From: an uncultured Lentisphaeria bacterium
GTDB taxonomy: Bacteria > Verrucomicrobiota > Lentisphaeria > Victivallales > UBA1829
Length of the DNA stretch: 64,000 nucleotides
Direction of reading: 5' to 3'
Assembly (NCBI GenBank): GCA_949282305.1
Contig: CASDPB010000013.1
Location: 1 to 64,000, forward strand
Shown piece by piece: positions 8,406 through 16,922 of the stretch. The notes beneath the pieces were generated by a model, which saw nothing but the letters and a program-made list of their open reading frames with translations, did no database searches and was not told where the DNA came from. The first letter of the stretch is position 1. Every line of letters begins with the position of its first letter. Made by a program: the position numbers and the translations under genes.

Positions 8406-8541
8406 GTTCCGGAACCTCCTTCTTCAGCTCATCGATACAATCAAGAATAGCAGCTGCAACCGGTGTATTAGCATAAACTTTCCAAAGTACGTTATCTTTT
8501 GGTAAAAGAGCAATATTCATAGATAAGCGTCTCCTCGCCAT
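8398..8541 (-). CDS. Mini-gene at the head of the R-M operon (40-47 residues)
   Basis: Three in-frame ATGs (8520, 8541 and one further upstream) all have purine-rich sites nearby. The best are AGGAG before 8541 and GAGGAG before 8520. The product from 8520 begins MNIALLPKDNVLWKVYA and ends in a charged helix, with Glu-Arg-Gly last. It has no helix-turn-helix and does not resemble controller (C) proteins. Its stop overlaps the GTG start of the methylase-nuclease, a common form of translational coupling. It may be a leader peptide or a small subunit or inhibitor. No function is recognised. Confidence 0.5.
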   Translation of the reverse strand: MARRRLSMNIALLPKDNVLWKVYANTPVAAAILDCIDELKKEVPERG

Positions 8542-8592
8542 TTCTTTTCTCCTGCTCATGTGACTCCTCGAACCTATTCGCGTATATGTGAT

Positions 8593-8617
8593 TTACTTTA
8601 TTGTAGGTCTAAAGTAA
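8593..8617. promoter_or_regulatory. Inverted repeat upstream of the R-M operon
   Basis: Perfect eight-base arms TTACTTTA (8593-8600) and TAAAGTAA (8610-8617) are separated by nine bases in an AT-rich leader. The spacing suits a dimeric regulator. A promoter on the minus strand is likely nearby, but no clear -35/-10 pair stands out. Confidence 0.35.
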
Positions 8618-8679
8618 GTTTTTTAGTTATAATAGTAAATCGTCATCTCCGAAAAGGAACCAACTTTATACATTTGCTG

Positions 8680-9141
8680 TTACTGGGGTAGTGGCTGACC
8701 GATCAGATATGATTGATAGATATACTCCGGATTTTCAAAAAACATGCTGCTGTTATAATCATCCAGTCGGTCGGCTATCCAGGAGTTGTAAACTTCGATC
8801 AGTGTATCGGGAAAGTCAATCCCTTTTGCTTGAGAAACCGCAATGATCAAGCGTTTATAGACTTTGCCAATATCAAAAATGGAAGGAACAGTATAACGGC
8901 AGGCTGCGACATTATCGAAGGTTCCCTGCGGTATATGGTATTTCTCTGTCAGATTGTCGATCAGCTTCTCCATATTCTCGCTGTGATAGATGTCTGCCAG
9001 CTCCAGCAGATGACGAATCTCGGCAATTCCAAAAGCGTTTACGACTACACGCCGATGGTTCTTTGTCTTCCGCCCAATCGCTTCGATCAGCGAACAGACA
9101 AAGAAAAGATCGTTTTCCTGACGGTCTTCACGTCCGGTCAT
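8680..9141 (-). CDS. Partner protein of the DUF3990-type toxin (probable antitoxin)
   Basis: The product is 153 residues. It starts at an ATG at 9141 that overlaps the upstream stop as ATGA and has AAGGAGG seven bases away. It is mostly helical, with a Lys/Arg/His cluster near 27-33 and a C-terminal signature (IADRLDDYNSSMFFENPEYIYQSYL, quoted in part) that I associate with proteins accompanying DUF3990 genes. The tight coupling suggests one functional unit, with this protein neutralising or escorting the upstream protein. That role is inferred from context and is not demonstrated. Confidence 0.6.
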   Translation of the reverse strand: MTGREDRQENDLFFVCSLIEAIGRKTKNHRRVVVNAFGIAEIRHLLELADIYHSENMEKLIDNLTEKYHIPQGTFDNVAACRYTVPSIFDIGKVYKRLIIAVSQAKGIDFPDTLIEVYNSWIADRLDDYNSSMFFENPEYIYQSYLIGQPLPQ

Positions 9142-9593
9142 CGTGTGACCTCCTTGCTTTCCAAGAAAGTCAAACAGGACAACGCTCTCGGGGTGCAAAA
9201 CGTAATCTGATGAGTTGGATGCTTGAATTTTGCCAATACCCAGAATTGTTCTCTGGTGAGGATTCCGCTGATGAAGTCGGCAACATAGTTCCATATCTGA
9301 TCGTTTGCCATCGCTCCGACTACGATGTCATGAGAATGCGGAGTTCCGTTCCGGCAGGCTACGATGAAGTCAAGCCACTCTTCCGTCATCTGATCGAAAC
9401 TCAGAATATCCAAATCAGGATCAGGAGTGTATTCATAAAAACTGACAACAGGGGTGTCGAACCGCCTTGACCAGCGTTCCGCTTGTGACAGCAACTCCGT
9501 ACAATAGAAACCGGGACCGAAATCTTTATTATTTCGGCTCGGCTTTATTTCCGGAGTCCGTATTTCACAATATCCACCGTGGTAGACAATCAT
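9138..9593 (-). CDS. DUF3990 family protein, ADP-ribosyltransferase-like toxin candidate
   Basis: The product is 151 residues, opening with IVYHGGYCEI and KDFGPGFYCTE. These are the hallmark YHGS/T and GxGFY-type strands of DUF3990, a family with a predicted ADP-ribosyltransferase fold often encoded in toxin-antitoxin-like pairs. A Phe-Tyr-Glu strand follows at about 51-53, and a Trp-Leu-Asp-Phe-Ile helix near 72. It is the first gene of a two-gene unit and overlaps its partner by four bases. Catalysis and target are unknown. Confidence 0.7.
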   Translation of the reverse strand: MIVYHGGYCEIRTPEIKPSRNNKDFGPGFYCTELLSQAERWSRRFDTPVVSFYEYTPDPDLDILSFDQMTEEWLDFIVACRNGTPHSHDIVVGAMANDQIWNYVADFISGILTREQFWVLAKFKHPTHQITFCTPRALSCLTFLESKEVTR

Positions 9594-9813
9594 TGCGACC
9601 TTTCCTGTTCAGCAACTCTTCAGTTTATATCTTCTCTAAAATCTTGAACACGTAAAATATATCATCCTTGGAGACATTTGCAAATCAAGGTTTGACTTTT
9701 ACTGACGGAGCCATTATAGTAAAACTCTCATCACATTCGACTGCATTGCCTGATCCTGGCTGTTATCATGCCCGGATCGGGCAGATCAAGATATTCCGTA
9801 CATGGGGGCACTC

Positions 9814-12615
9814 TTATTTCATTTCCGGAAATCCTTTCTGAAGTTTCAGATTTGCAAGTTTCAGCAATGCTTCCTGAGAACCACGGTTGAAATAAAGTAC
9901 TGCATAACGTTGAAACGCCGGCAATTTGACAGAAACGGCAGTCCCGTTTTTTGTCATCGGAATTTCATGCAGACCCTCGAAATCCGGAGAAAACATGTAA
10001 ACGCTGTTGATGTCCCCGGCATCAATGGTAACGGTAATCGGCTTACCCGGTTCAGGAAGGTGAGAGCGGATGTCCGGATAGTGAATCCTGCTGGTTTCCG
10101 GAACCCCATCTTTTGTGGTCATTCCGACCATGTTCAGCAGATGAACCTGAATCCCCCGGGCTCCGCGATAGTTATGGTCATACGTTTCCACTACCACACC
10201 GGTCGGAAGGTTTTGAGTCCGGACAATATCGTCGGCGGAATTTCGAACCAGAGAGGTAAAGAGTTCCGCCATATTCCGGTCTCGTTCCGGTTCTCCGTAA
10301 GATCTGGGATGAATCTGCGTTCCGGCGACCTGGGTGAAATACAGCAAAGTTTCCGGATGACCGCTGAAATAGATACATTGTCCCCTGCCGTAGCGATTGA
10401 CAACAATCCCCGGCAAATCTGCCATACCGGAAGCCTGCATAACACCTAGTATCACAGCACCGCGGCGGGGCTTTACCGCAAAGAAAGTCTCCGGATGCGG
10501 AATTGTTCCTGTGACTTTTCCGAAAAGAGGGGAAGATTCCGTCATCACCAGTGATGCCCCCGATTCTATTTCCTTCTCATAATCGCAGCCGAAGAGATCA
10601 GCCAGTGCAAAATTTGGACGTTTATTTCCATTTTCATCGCATAGCGACGTTGCGGCCGAAGTGATCAGGGTGCCTCCGTTTTTCACAAAACGCCGCAGAC
10701 GATCTGCCTGTATGTCTGAAAGCAGCGGAATATTCATGGCAATGATCGTATTCGCGCGTCCGGTAAGTTCCTGTCCGAGATCCTGATCAACCAGTACCTT
10801 GTATGGAATCTGTGCCATCGTCAAATTGCCGCAAAGAGCAACGTAGGAATTGGAACGGTTGATAAAGCCGCAGGGTTCCCGGCACAGATTGTTGGAACGT
10901 GTGGAAAGCAGAATGGCTGTTTCCGCCCTGCCTCGCATTCCGGCAAGGAGATATTGATGTTTCATTTCCCATTGAATGAATTGAGCTCGCTGCGGTTTGA
11001 GGCTGTCGGCAACGTACCATGACCAGTAAGTGTGGCTGCCCTGCGAAAGCCCCAGCAGCCACCAGTAATAAATATCAATGGCACGGTTGAATCCGCGAAT
11101 AAAAAACACGTCGCCGTCCTTGTGTTCGCTTACTGCCCGGGTCAGTTTCATATTGGCAATGAACAGCGCCCAGTATTTCTGGTAATTGCTGATGGCTTCA
11201 AATCCCAGTATTTCGGCGATATCACCGGCAAGATCAATGGAAACTCCATGATCGTACCATGCGGAATCATTGTAGGGCATTGCGTAATAACTCAGCAGAA
11301 TACCATCCGGAACATGTCTGCGGTGGATCCGGCGGATCTCGGTATTGACCTGGCGGAAGTTTTCCAGGCGCCATTCCAGGAAACGTCTGTAAACCGGGGA
11401 ATTCAGATCCTTCAGCCATGGAGTCCCTGCCGGCGGAAGGGTCATACCTGTATCCGCGGAGAATTTCCTGCGGCAATGAGTGCAACCGCAGGTATCCATC
11501 ATTGTACTGGTTTCATCAATCATCAGCCCGTCGGCTTTGGTTTCGCGAATCAAAATGTCGAGGCGGCGATAATATTCATCCATCAAGACAGGGTTATTCA
11601 GGCAAAGCCATTCAAGCCCCCAGACTGTTCTTGGCTTGCCGGTATCGACGCTGAGCGCCATCCACTCCGGATGTTCCGTCAGCATTTCTCCGGAGGTCAG
11701 CGATGCAGTCAGATGCAGATAGACTTTCAGACCATGGCGATGACAGGCCTCTGCGATTGCCCGGGTATTCTTGACAAGCTCGGGAAACGGGAGTGAACCG
11801 CGGGTAACGTCCGGGTAAGGAGCATGATCCGTATTATCGGACATCAAATAACGCTGTCCCTCGGTTAAAATGGCATTATATCCACGTTCTTTCATCGTTT
11901 CGGCAAAAGCATCTGCTGTTTCCGGGGTAATCCATTTGTTCCCCTCATCACCGGGATAATTGCTGTGTTTGATAACCCCCATGCGCAATGTATTCAGGAC
12001 TTCGCGGTTGCTTTGCCCGGAGCGGTAGTCTTCGGGCACCAGTTTCAAATACACTTTCGGAAGCGGATCATCCGGCAGGGAGACAGACGGTGCGCTCCGG
12101 GTGACTTTGACTGCGCGGACATTGTCGAACCATGCCGCATCCGTAGGAGACTGTCCTTCCGCACTTAAGATAACTGATAGAAATGATACGCCGGCAGGGA
12201 CTTCCATCTGGAGCCCCCCTTTGCGGCAGGGACCGTCAAAGGGACGGAACACAGCACGGTTGACACCCGCAGTCCAGTTCCATTTCCTGTCACGGTCTTT
12301 CCAGTTCGCAGATAAGGTTGCGATACCGCCGTCGGTCTGCCGACAGAGTGCTTCGACCCGATAAACTTCACCGGCAGTGACGGGAATATCGTATTGCAGG
12401 GCGGCAGCTTTGGCACCGGAGATTTTCAGAGACCGGGACGATTTGTACCCAGTATCAGCGTCAACTCGGGCCGTTCCTTTGTTCTCATCCCGCCAGAGCA
12501 TGTATCCCGAAGGAATTTCACCGGAGGCAGCCGACTCGAAATCGTCCTGCAGAATGACTGTCTCAGAAGCATTCAGCGCAGTACACATGATTAAAATAGA
12601 AAAAATCCGATACAT
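9814..12615 (-). CDS. Secreted TIM-barrel glycoside hydrolase-like protein with GH42-type trimerisation domain
   Basis: The product is 933 residues. It starts at an ATG at 12615 behind GGAGGAG, and a signal peptide covers about residues 1-18. Residues 22-165 look like a carbohydrate-binding beta sandwich (DDFESAASGEIP). Residues 190-520 look like a TIM barrel. It includes KADGLMIDETSTMMD, with likely catalytic acids, and a Cys cluster (CGCTHC) typical of large uncharacterised glycosidases in this phylum. A GATase-like trimerisation region (about 570-760) and a beta-rich end follow. The substrate is unknown. The gene starts four bases after the pseudopilin stop, so the two are co-transcribed. 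Confidence 0.7.
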   Translation of the reverse strand: MYRIFSILIMCTALNASETVILQDDFESAASGEIPSGYMLWRDENKGTARVDADTGYKSSRSLKISGAKAAALQYDIPVTAGEVYRVEALCRQTDGGIATLSANWKDRDRKWNWTAGVNRAVFRPFDGPCRKGGLQMEVPAGVSFLSVILSAEGQSPTDAAWFDNVRAVKVTRSAPSVSLPDDPLPKVYLKLVPEDYRSGQSNREVLNTLRMGVIKHSNYPGDEGNKWITPETADAFAETMKERGYNAILTEGQRYLMSDNTDHAPYPDVTRGSLPFPELVKNTRAIAEACHRHGLKVYLHLTASLTSGEMLTEHPEWMALSVDTGKPRTVWGLEWLCLNNPVLMDEYYRRLDILIRETKADGLMIDETSTMMDTCGCTHCRRKFSADTGMTLPPAGTPWLKDLNSPVYRRFLEWRLENFRQVNTEIRRIHRRHVPDGILLSYYAMPYNDSAWYDHGVSIDLAGDIAEILGFEAISNYQKYWALFIANMKLTRAVSEHKDGDVFFIRGFNRAIDIYYWWLLGLSQGSHTYWSWYVADSLKPQRAQFIQWEMKHQYLLAGMRGRAETAILLSTRSNNLCREPCGFINRSNSYVALCGNLTMAQIPYKVLVDQDLGQELTGRANTIIAMNIPLLSDIQADRLRRFVKNGGTLITSAATSLCDENGNKRPNFALADLFGCDYEKEIESGASLVMTESSPLFGKVTGTIPHPETFFAVKPRRGAVILGVMQASGMADLPGIVVNRYGRGQCIYFSGHPETLLYFTQVAGTQIHPRSYGEPERDRNMAELFTSLVRNSADDIVRTQNLPTGVVVETYDHNYRGARGIQVHLLNMVGMTTKDGVPETSRIHYPDIRSHLPEPGKPITVTIDAGDINSVYMFSPDFEGLHEIPMTKNGTAVSVKLPAFQRYAVLYFNRGSQEALLKLANLKLQKGFPEMK

Positions 12616-12619
12616 AAAT

Positions 12620-13306
12620 TTATTCTCCTCCGTCTTCACGGCTCCAGAGCAATGTTTTTTCCAGTCTGGCCCCGGCATAAACTTCCGGATAGGAAAAATT
12701 GGGGAGCATGAATTTCCCATGGCCGTCAATGAAAATGACATTGATTCCGCGGTTGTTATGGCTTGGCTGATAATCCAGCCCGTTTCCTGCAGCATTGTCT
12801 GAGTAGATCCAGGTTGAATCACAGCCTCCGAAATCCGAAGTGATCTTCTGTCCGAAGCGGAGAACTTTTCCTGCAAAATCTGCCGTTGGATGGTTTACGC
12901 CATATCCGGTGTCCGTAAGACGATACCAGTAATGGAGATCCTGTTCATCCGTAAAGGATCCCTGTCCGGGGCGCAGCGGGCAGAGCACAAGCGACAGATC
13001 ATCGGCCATATATCCCAGTCCCCATGCGGGATCCAGCCAAATCTGGCTCGGACGGGTCGTCAGCATGCGGAAAACATATTGATTTCCCGTGTATGCCCGG
13101 GCATCTGGACCCCAGTATATCAGGTAATCCTTGTAATCTGTCGCATACAGCTGAATATAATTGCCGATCTGTTTCATGTTGTTGAGACAGCTGATATTCA
13201 TTACCTTGATTCGGGCTTTATTCAGTGCCGGCAGTAGCATCGCCGCGAGAATCGCGATAACAGCAATCACGACGAGAAGTTCAATAAGAGTGAATTTTCT
13301 CTTCAT
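12620..13306 (-). CDS. Type II secretion-like pseudopilin of the H-X9-DG group
   Basis: The product is 228 residues from an ATG at 13306 with GGAGGAG about ten bases upstream. The short leader MKRK is followed by the prepilin cleavage and helix signature [20 protein letters not shown]. Near the C-terminus, [17 protein letters not shown] resembles the H-X9-DG motif, here with ten residues between His and Asp-Gly. Such proteins occur in very large numbers in Victivallis relatives, and their role is unclear. It is followed after four bases by the secreted glycosidase, which suggests a joint role in glycan handling at the cell surface. Confidence 0.85.
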   Translation of the reverse strand: MKRKFTLIELLVVIAVIAILAAMLLPALNKARIKVMNISCLNNMKQIGNYIQLYATDYKDYLIYWGPDARAYTGNQYVFRMLTTRPSQIWLDPAWGLGYMADDLSLVLCPLRPGQGSFTDEQDLHYWYRLTDTGYGVNHPTADFAGKVLRFGQKITSDFGGCDSTWIYSDNAAGNGLDYQPSHNNRGINVIFIDGHGKFMLPNFSYPEVYAGARLEKTLLWSREDGGE

Positions 13307-14255
13307 TATATGACATCTCCTCCCTGACTTATACAACCTGAATGTTTCTGATACAGACACAAGTGCAATGGAAAAAACGAGCGCAAATCATTCGTTGTTC
13401 CTTGCATTAAAACCTCCGGGATTATCCGACATTTCTTTCCCTGCAAAAAGCCATTTTCAATCAGGTCCTGTTCCCGACTCCTCCTTTCCCGCTTTACGGA
13501 GACCTGCTTTTTTTATCCGAATGTTTCAAATCAATCCCAAAAACATGTTGAACACTTGCTGCAGAAAGCAAACGGCAAAACCCTTTTCGATGTCATCGTG
13601 CTTCAGGACATTGTGCACTGCACGGCATATCTCAAATCCGGACCGAGGTATTCAGCAGTTGAAAATTTCCGGTAATGCACTTGCCCTATCGCTCCGGATC
13701 CTTCAAATATTTTTATGCAAAATAATGAAATCACCATGAAAAACAAGGAGAACCTCATCTCATGATTTCTTTCAATCAGCATTTGCACGGCAGCATATCC
13801 AGACAGTATCAGACACTGCCCTCAGACTATTATATGCGATTGGAAAAGAATTGTCAATATCCTGACAGAGAAAATTCAGTATTTTTCAAAAGAAAAAGGT
13901 GATAATTTCATAATATTATGATAATAAATATATTGCATATATTTTATTCCAGAGGAAAATGGATTTTGGAGAGTGATATTTTGAATGATTCATGTAATGG
14001 AAGAGTAAAAAATTATTACCTTCTGCTCAGAAATAAAAATATTGCATTGACACATTTCATCACCCGTCTGCAGTCTGATTGCGGGATTCATGCAAAGTAT
14101 CTGATTTCCAATGTCTTGAAAAATGAGACAATGGAAATCAGGCAATCCGGCAGTGCCCGGGACACAATCCGGAAAAAAGAGTCCGGAAAACAGGTACACA
14201 AACACAGTGCCGCAGGAAGCGGAACGGAGTCTGTGAGAATAAAGAGGAAGGACGG
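13307..14255. other. Long AT-rich intergenic stretch
   Basis: I find no convincing gene in these 950 bases. The open frames here (for example plus-strand 13368-13739 and 13918-14298) lack ribosome sites and known motifs. An AT run at 13904-13950 could hold a promoter. The stretch separates the infA end from the pseudopilin start. It could hide a decayed regulator, but I cannot reconstruct one. Confidence 0.5.
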
Positions 14256-14471
14256 TTATTTCTGCCTGAAAACGATTCTGCCTTTAGTAAGGTCGTAAGG
14301 CGACATTTCGAGAGTTACTGTATCGCCCGGCAAAATACGGATGAAATTCAGGCGCATTTTTCCACTGATGTGTGCAAGAACCGTATGCTTGTTCGGCAGT
14401 TCCACCATGAACATTGTGTTCGGGAGCAGTTCCTTGACAACACCATCGACTTTAATCAAATCTTTAGACAC
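14256..14471 (-). CDS. infA: Translation initiation factor IF-1
   Basis: The product is 71 residues, the usual length, and forms the single OB fold that sits in the ribosomal A site during initiation. Visible family segments are [50 protein letters not shown] and GRIVFR. It starts with GTG at 14471, overlapping the map stop as GTGTCTAA, so translation is coupled to map. The usual downstream ribosomal genes (rpmJ, rpsM) are absent; a long AT-rich gap follows instead. Confidence 0.95.
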   Translation of the reverse strand: MSKDLIKVDGVVKELLPNTMFMVELPNKHTVLAHISGKMRLNFIRILPGDTVTLEMSPYDLTKGRIVFRQK

Positions 14472-15231
14472 GAGTTAAGACCTCCGTTCCGTTCTCTGTG
14501 ATAAGTATCATGTGCTCGAAATGGGCGGATGGCTCCCCGTCGCGGGTGCGCACCGTCCAGCCGTCACTTTCCGTATAAACTCTATGGGAACCGAGGTTCA
14601 GCATCGGCTCGACGCACAAGACCATGCCGGGGACAAGTTTCGGTCCCTTGCGGTGCTGGGCGAAATTCGGGACGTCCGGCGGCTCATGGAGTCTGATGCC
14701 GCAACCGTGTCCCACGTATTCCCTTACGATTCCGAGATGCGCCTCCTGCGCGACCTCTTCGACTGCGCGTGAAATATCCTGAACGTATCCGCCCGGATGT
14801 GCCGCCGCAAGCCCCGCTTCCAATGATTTCCGAGTATATTCCAGAAGCCTTGCAATATCTTCTGGCATCTCTTCTTCATTTCCCACATAGACGGTTCGCG
14901 CCGTATCTCCGATTCCGCCTTCAAACGCGACGCCGACGTCAATACTGACGACGTCGCCTTTCAGGATGAAACGATCATGCCGCCCGATGCCGTGGACGAC
15001 CTCGTCATTGACGGAGATGCAGATGTTTCCGGGATAGCCGCGGTAATTCAGGAATGCGGGCGTTCCGCCCATGGAACGGATTACTTCGCCGGCAATGTTG
15101 TCCAAGTCCTTTGTCGTCATTCCGGAATGAACAAGAGAACAGATACGGTCACGGGCAACTGCCGTCATGTGCGCGGCACGGCGGATCTTGATAATCTCCG
15201 GGGCAGTATGGACTACGTATTCAGGTCTCAT
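14464..15231 (-). CDS. map: Methionine aminopeptidase, type I
   Basis: The product is 255 residues. It removes the N-terminal methionine from new proteins. Metal-site segments are visible: VSIDVGV (Asp), GIGDTART (Asp), [12 protein letters not shown] (His), VEPMLN (Glu) and the final Glu in HFEHMI. The length fits type Ia enzymes without an N-terminal zinc extension. It starts three bases after the adk stop and overlaps infA by eight bases, giving the compact unit adk-map-infA. Confidence 0.95.
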   Translation of the reverse strand: MRPEYVVHTAPEIIKIRRAAHMTAVARDRICSLVHSGMTTKDLDNIAGEVIRSMGGTPAFLNYRGYPGNICISVNDEVVHGIGRHDRFILKGDVVSIDVGVAFEGGIGDTARTVYVGNEEEMPEDIARLLEYTRKSLEAGLAAAHPGGYVQDISRAVEEVAQEAHLGIVREYVGHGCGIRLHEPPDVPNFAQHRKGPKLVPGMVLCVEPMLNLGSHRVYTESDGWTVRTRDGEPSAHFEHMILITENGTEVLTRV

Positions 15232-15234
15232 GAT

Positions 15235-15888
15235 TCATCCCAGAACGGCAAGAAGAGCCGCGTATGCTTGATCTTTGGGCAGAGAGGAGTCGATCCTGGC
15301 AAGGAGTCCGTTGTCCGTATAGAATCTGATCAGCGGAGCAGTCTGTTCCTCATAAACTTTCAGGCGGTTCTGCGCTGTTTCAAGAGAGTCGTCGGAGCGC
15401 TGATAGAGTTCACCGCCGCAGTGATCGCAGATTCCCTCCTGTTTCGGTTTTGCAAAAAGTTTGTTGAAATTCGCCTTGCAGGATTTGCAGGTGAGACGGG
15501 CTGTCAGTCTCTGGATCAGGAGATCATTGGGTGCATCAAAGAGGACAACACAGTCAATATCACGTCCCGTCTGTTTTGCAATTTTATCCAGCATTTCCGC
15601 CTGAACGACTGTCCGGGGAAAACCGTCCAGAATAAATCCGCCGGCACAGTCTTCCTTGGCAAGTCTCGCGGCAACCATATCCACGACGAGCTGATCCGGA
15701 ACGAGTTTTCCGGCATCCATGTAGGCTTTGGCTTCCCTGCCGAGTTCCGTCCCGTTTTTGATTTCTGCACGGAAGATGTCTCCCGTGGAAATATGAACCA
15801 GTTTTTCATCGTTGATAATGATTTCGGACAGAGTGCCTTTACCGGCTCCCGGAGGTCCGAGGAAAACGAGATTTTTCTTCTTAATCAT
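15235..15888 (-). CDS. adk: Adenylate kinase with zinc-binding lid
   Basis: The product is 217 residues. It interconverts ATP plus AMP with two ADP. The P-loop is GPPGAGKGT near residue 11, and DGFPRTVVQAE is the AMP-binding region. The lid holds CKSC and CDHC, a four-cysteine zinc site as in many Gram-positive and thermophilic enzymes. I chose the ATG at 15888 because GGAG lies upstream; the in-frame TTG at 15906 is less likely. It is the first gene of adk-map-infA. In many bacteria adk follows secY, but here no ribosomal operon is attached. Confidence 0.95.
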   Translation of the reverse strand: MIKKKNLVFLGPPGAGKGTLSEIIINDEKLVHISTGDIFRAEIKNGTELGREAKAYMDAGKLVPDQLVVDMVAARLAKEDCAGGFILDGFPRTVVQAEMLDKIAKQTGRDIDCVVLFDAPNDLLIQRLTARLTCKSCKANFNKLFAKPKQEGICDHCGGELYQRSDDSLETAQNRLKVYEEQTAPLIRFYTDNGLLARIDSSLPKDQAYAALLAVLG

Positions 15889-15989
15889 GATGACTGTATT
15901 CTCCAAAAAAATTTAATAAGCTGTAATATAACACTTTAAAGGAAAGAAATCAACGGGTTTTCACAGGAAAAAAGTCCATTATTCCTGCT

Positions 15990-16922
15990 TTATGACACGG
16001 AAACGGCTTTCCGCCGGGCATAACTCTTTACCGTGACTTCCAGGCCGCGTTTGAAATCCCACGACGGCTTGAAGCCCGTTGCAAGCAGTTTATCCACACA
16101 GGCGGTGGAGTGTTTGACATCGCCGGGACGTTCCGGAAGATGAACGATCTTTGATTTGGAGCCGAGAATTTCCACGATCAGCTCCGCCAGATGGTTGATC
16201 GTCATTTTACCGCCGTAGGCGACATTGAAAACTCCGGTGAAGTCATGCTCCGCCATGAACGCATTGGCGGCGGCGATGTCTTTCACAAAGACGAAGTCAC
16301 GAGTCTGTTCTCCATCGCCGAAAACGGTAATATCTTCATCGGCAAGCGCTTTCGTGATGAAGATCGGAACCGCGGCAGCGTATGCGCTTTTCGGATTCTG
16401 GCGCGGACCGAACACGTTGAAATAACGGAGACAGGCTGTCTGAAGGCGTCCCGTCTTGGTGAACATGTCGCAGTAATATTCCCCGTCGAGTTTTGTGATG
16501 GAGTAGGGACTCTTCGGTTCGGGGATCATGGTTTCCACTTTCGGTGATACCGGATTGTCGCCGTAATTTGCCGCGGAAGTGCTGAGGATCAGTTTTTTCA
16601 CGCCGGCTTTTGCCGCCTCTTCCAGCAGTATGATTGTTCCGACGGAGTTGATCTGATTGCATTCGACGATTTTTTCCATGGATTCGGGAACGCTGACAAG
16701 TGCCGCGAGATGAAAGATGTAATCCACGCCTTTGACCGCCTCGGCAACGGCGGCGCGGTCGCTGACGTCACCTTCAATGAACTCACATTCAAGACCGTCC
16801 AGATTTTCGCGTCTGCCTGTGCGGAGATTGTCCAGAACGCGGATTTCGGCTTTGCCCTGGTAGTGTTCGACAATATGGCTGCCGATGAATCCGGAGCCGC
16901 CGGTGACAAGAATACGTTTCAT
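15990..16922 (-). CDS. NAD-dependent UDP-sugar epimerase (GalE/WbpP-like)
   Basis: The product is 310 residues, a short-chain dehydrogenase fold. The cofactor motif TGGSGFIGSH sits at residues 7-16. The catalytic Tyr and Lys are in SPYSITKLDGE, and a FGPRQNP segment follows the active site. Relatives convert UDP-Glc/Gal or UDP-GlcNAc/GalNAc. It is the last gene of a four-gene operon and overlaps the NahK-like gene as ATGA. Kinase and nucleotidyltransferase partners favour a role in interconverting UDP-N-acetylhexosamines. Substrate preference cannot be settled by eye. Confidence 0.85.
   Translation of the reverse strand: MKRILVTGGSGFIGSHIVEHYQGKAEIRVLDNLRTGRRENLDGLECEFIEGDVSDRAAVAEAVKGVDYIFHLAALVSVPESMEKIVECNQINSVGTIILLEEAAKAGVKKLILSTSAANYGDNPVSPKVETMIPEPKSPYSITKLDGEYYCDMFTKTGRLQTACLRYFNVFGPRQNPKSAYAAAVPIFITKALADEDITVFGDGEQTRDFVFVKDIAAANAFMAEHDFTGVFNVAYGGKMTINHLAELIVEILGSKSKIVHLPERPGDVKHSTACVDKLLATGFKPSWDFKRGLEVTVKSYARRKAVSVS

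Noticed and set aside
9769-9783. Hairpin TGCCCG-GAT-CGGGCA after the secreted glycosidase gene
   Set aside because: The stem is perfect, but neither strand has a T-run behind it, so it is not called a terminator.
13368-13739. Possible gene or decayed regulator in the 13.3-14.2 kb gap
   Set aside because: No frame keeps a known domain, and joining frames did not rebuild a regulator.
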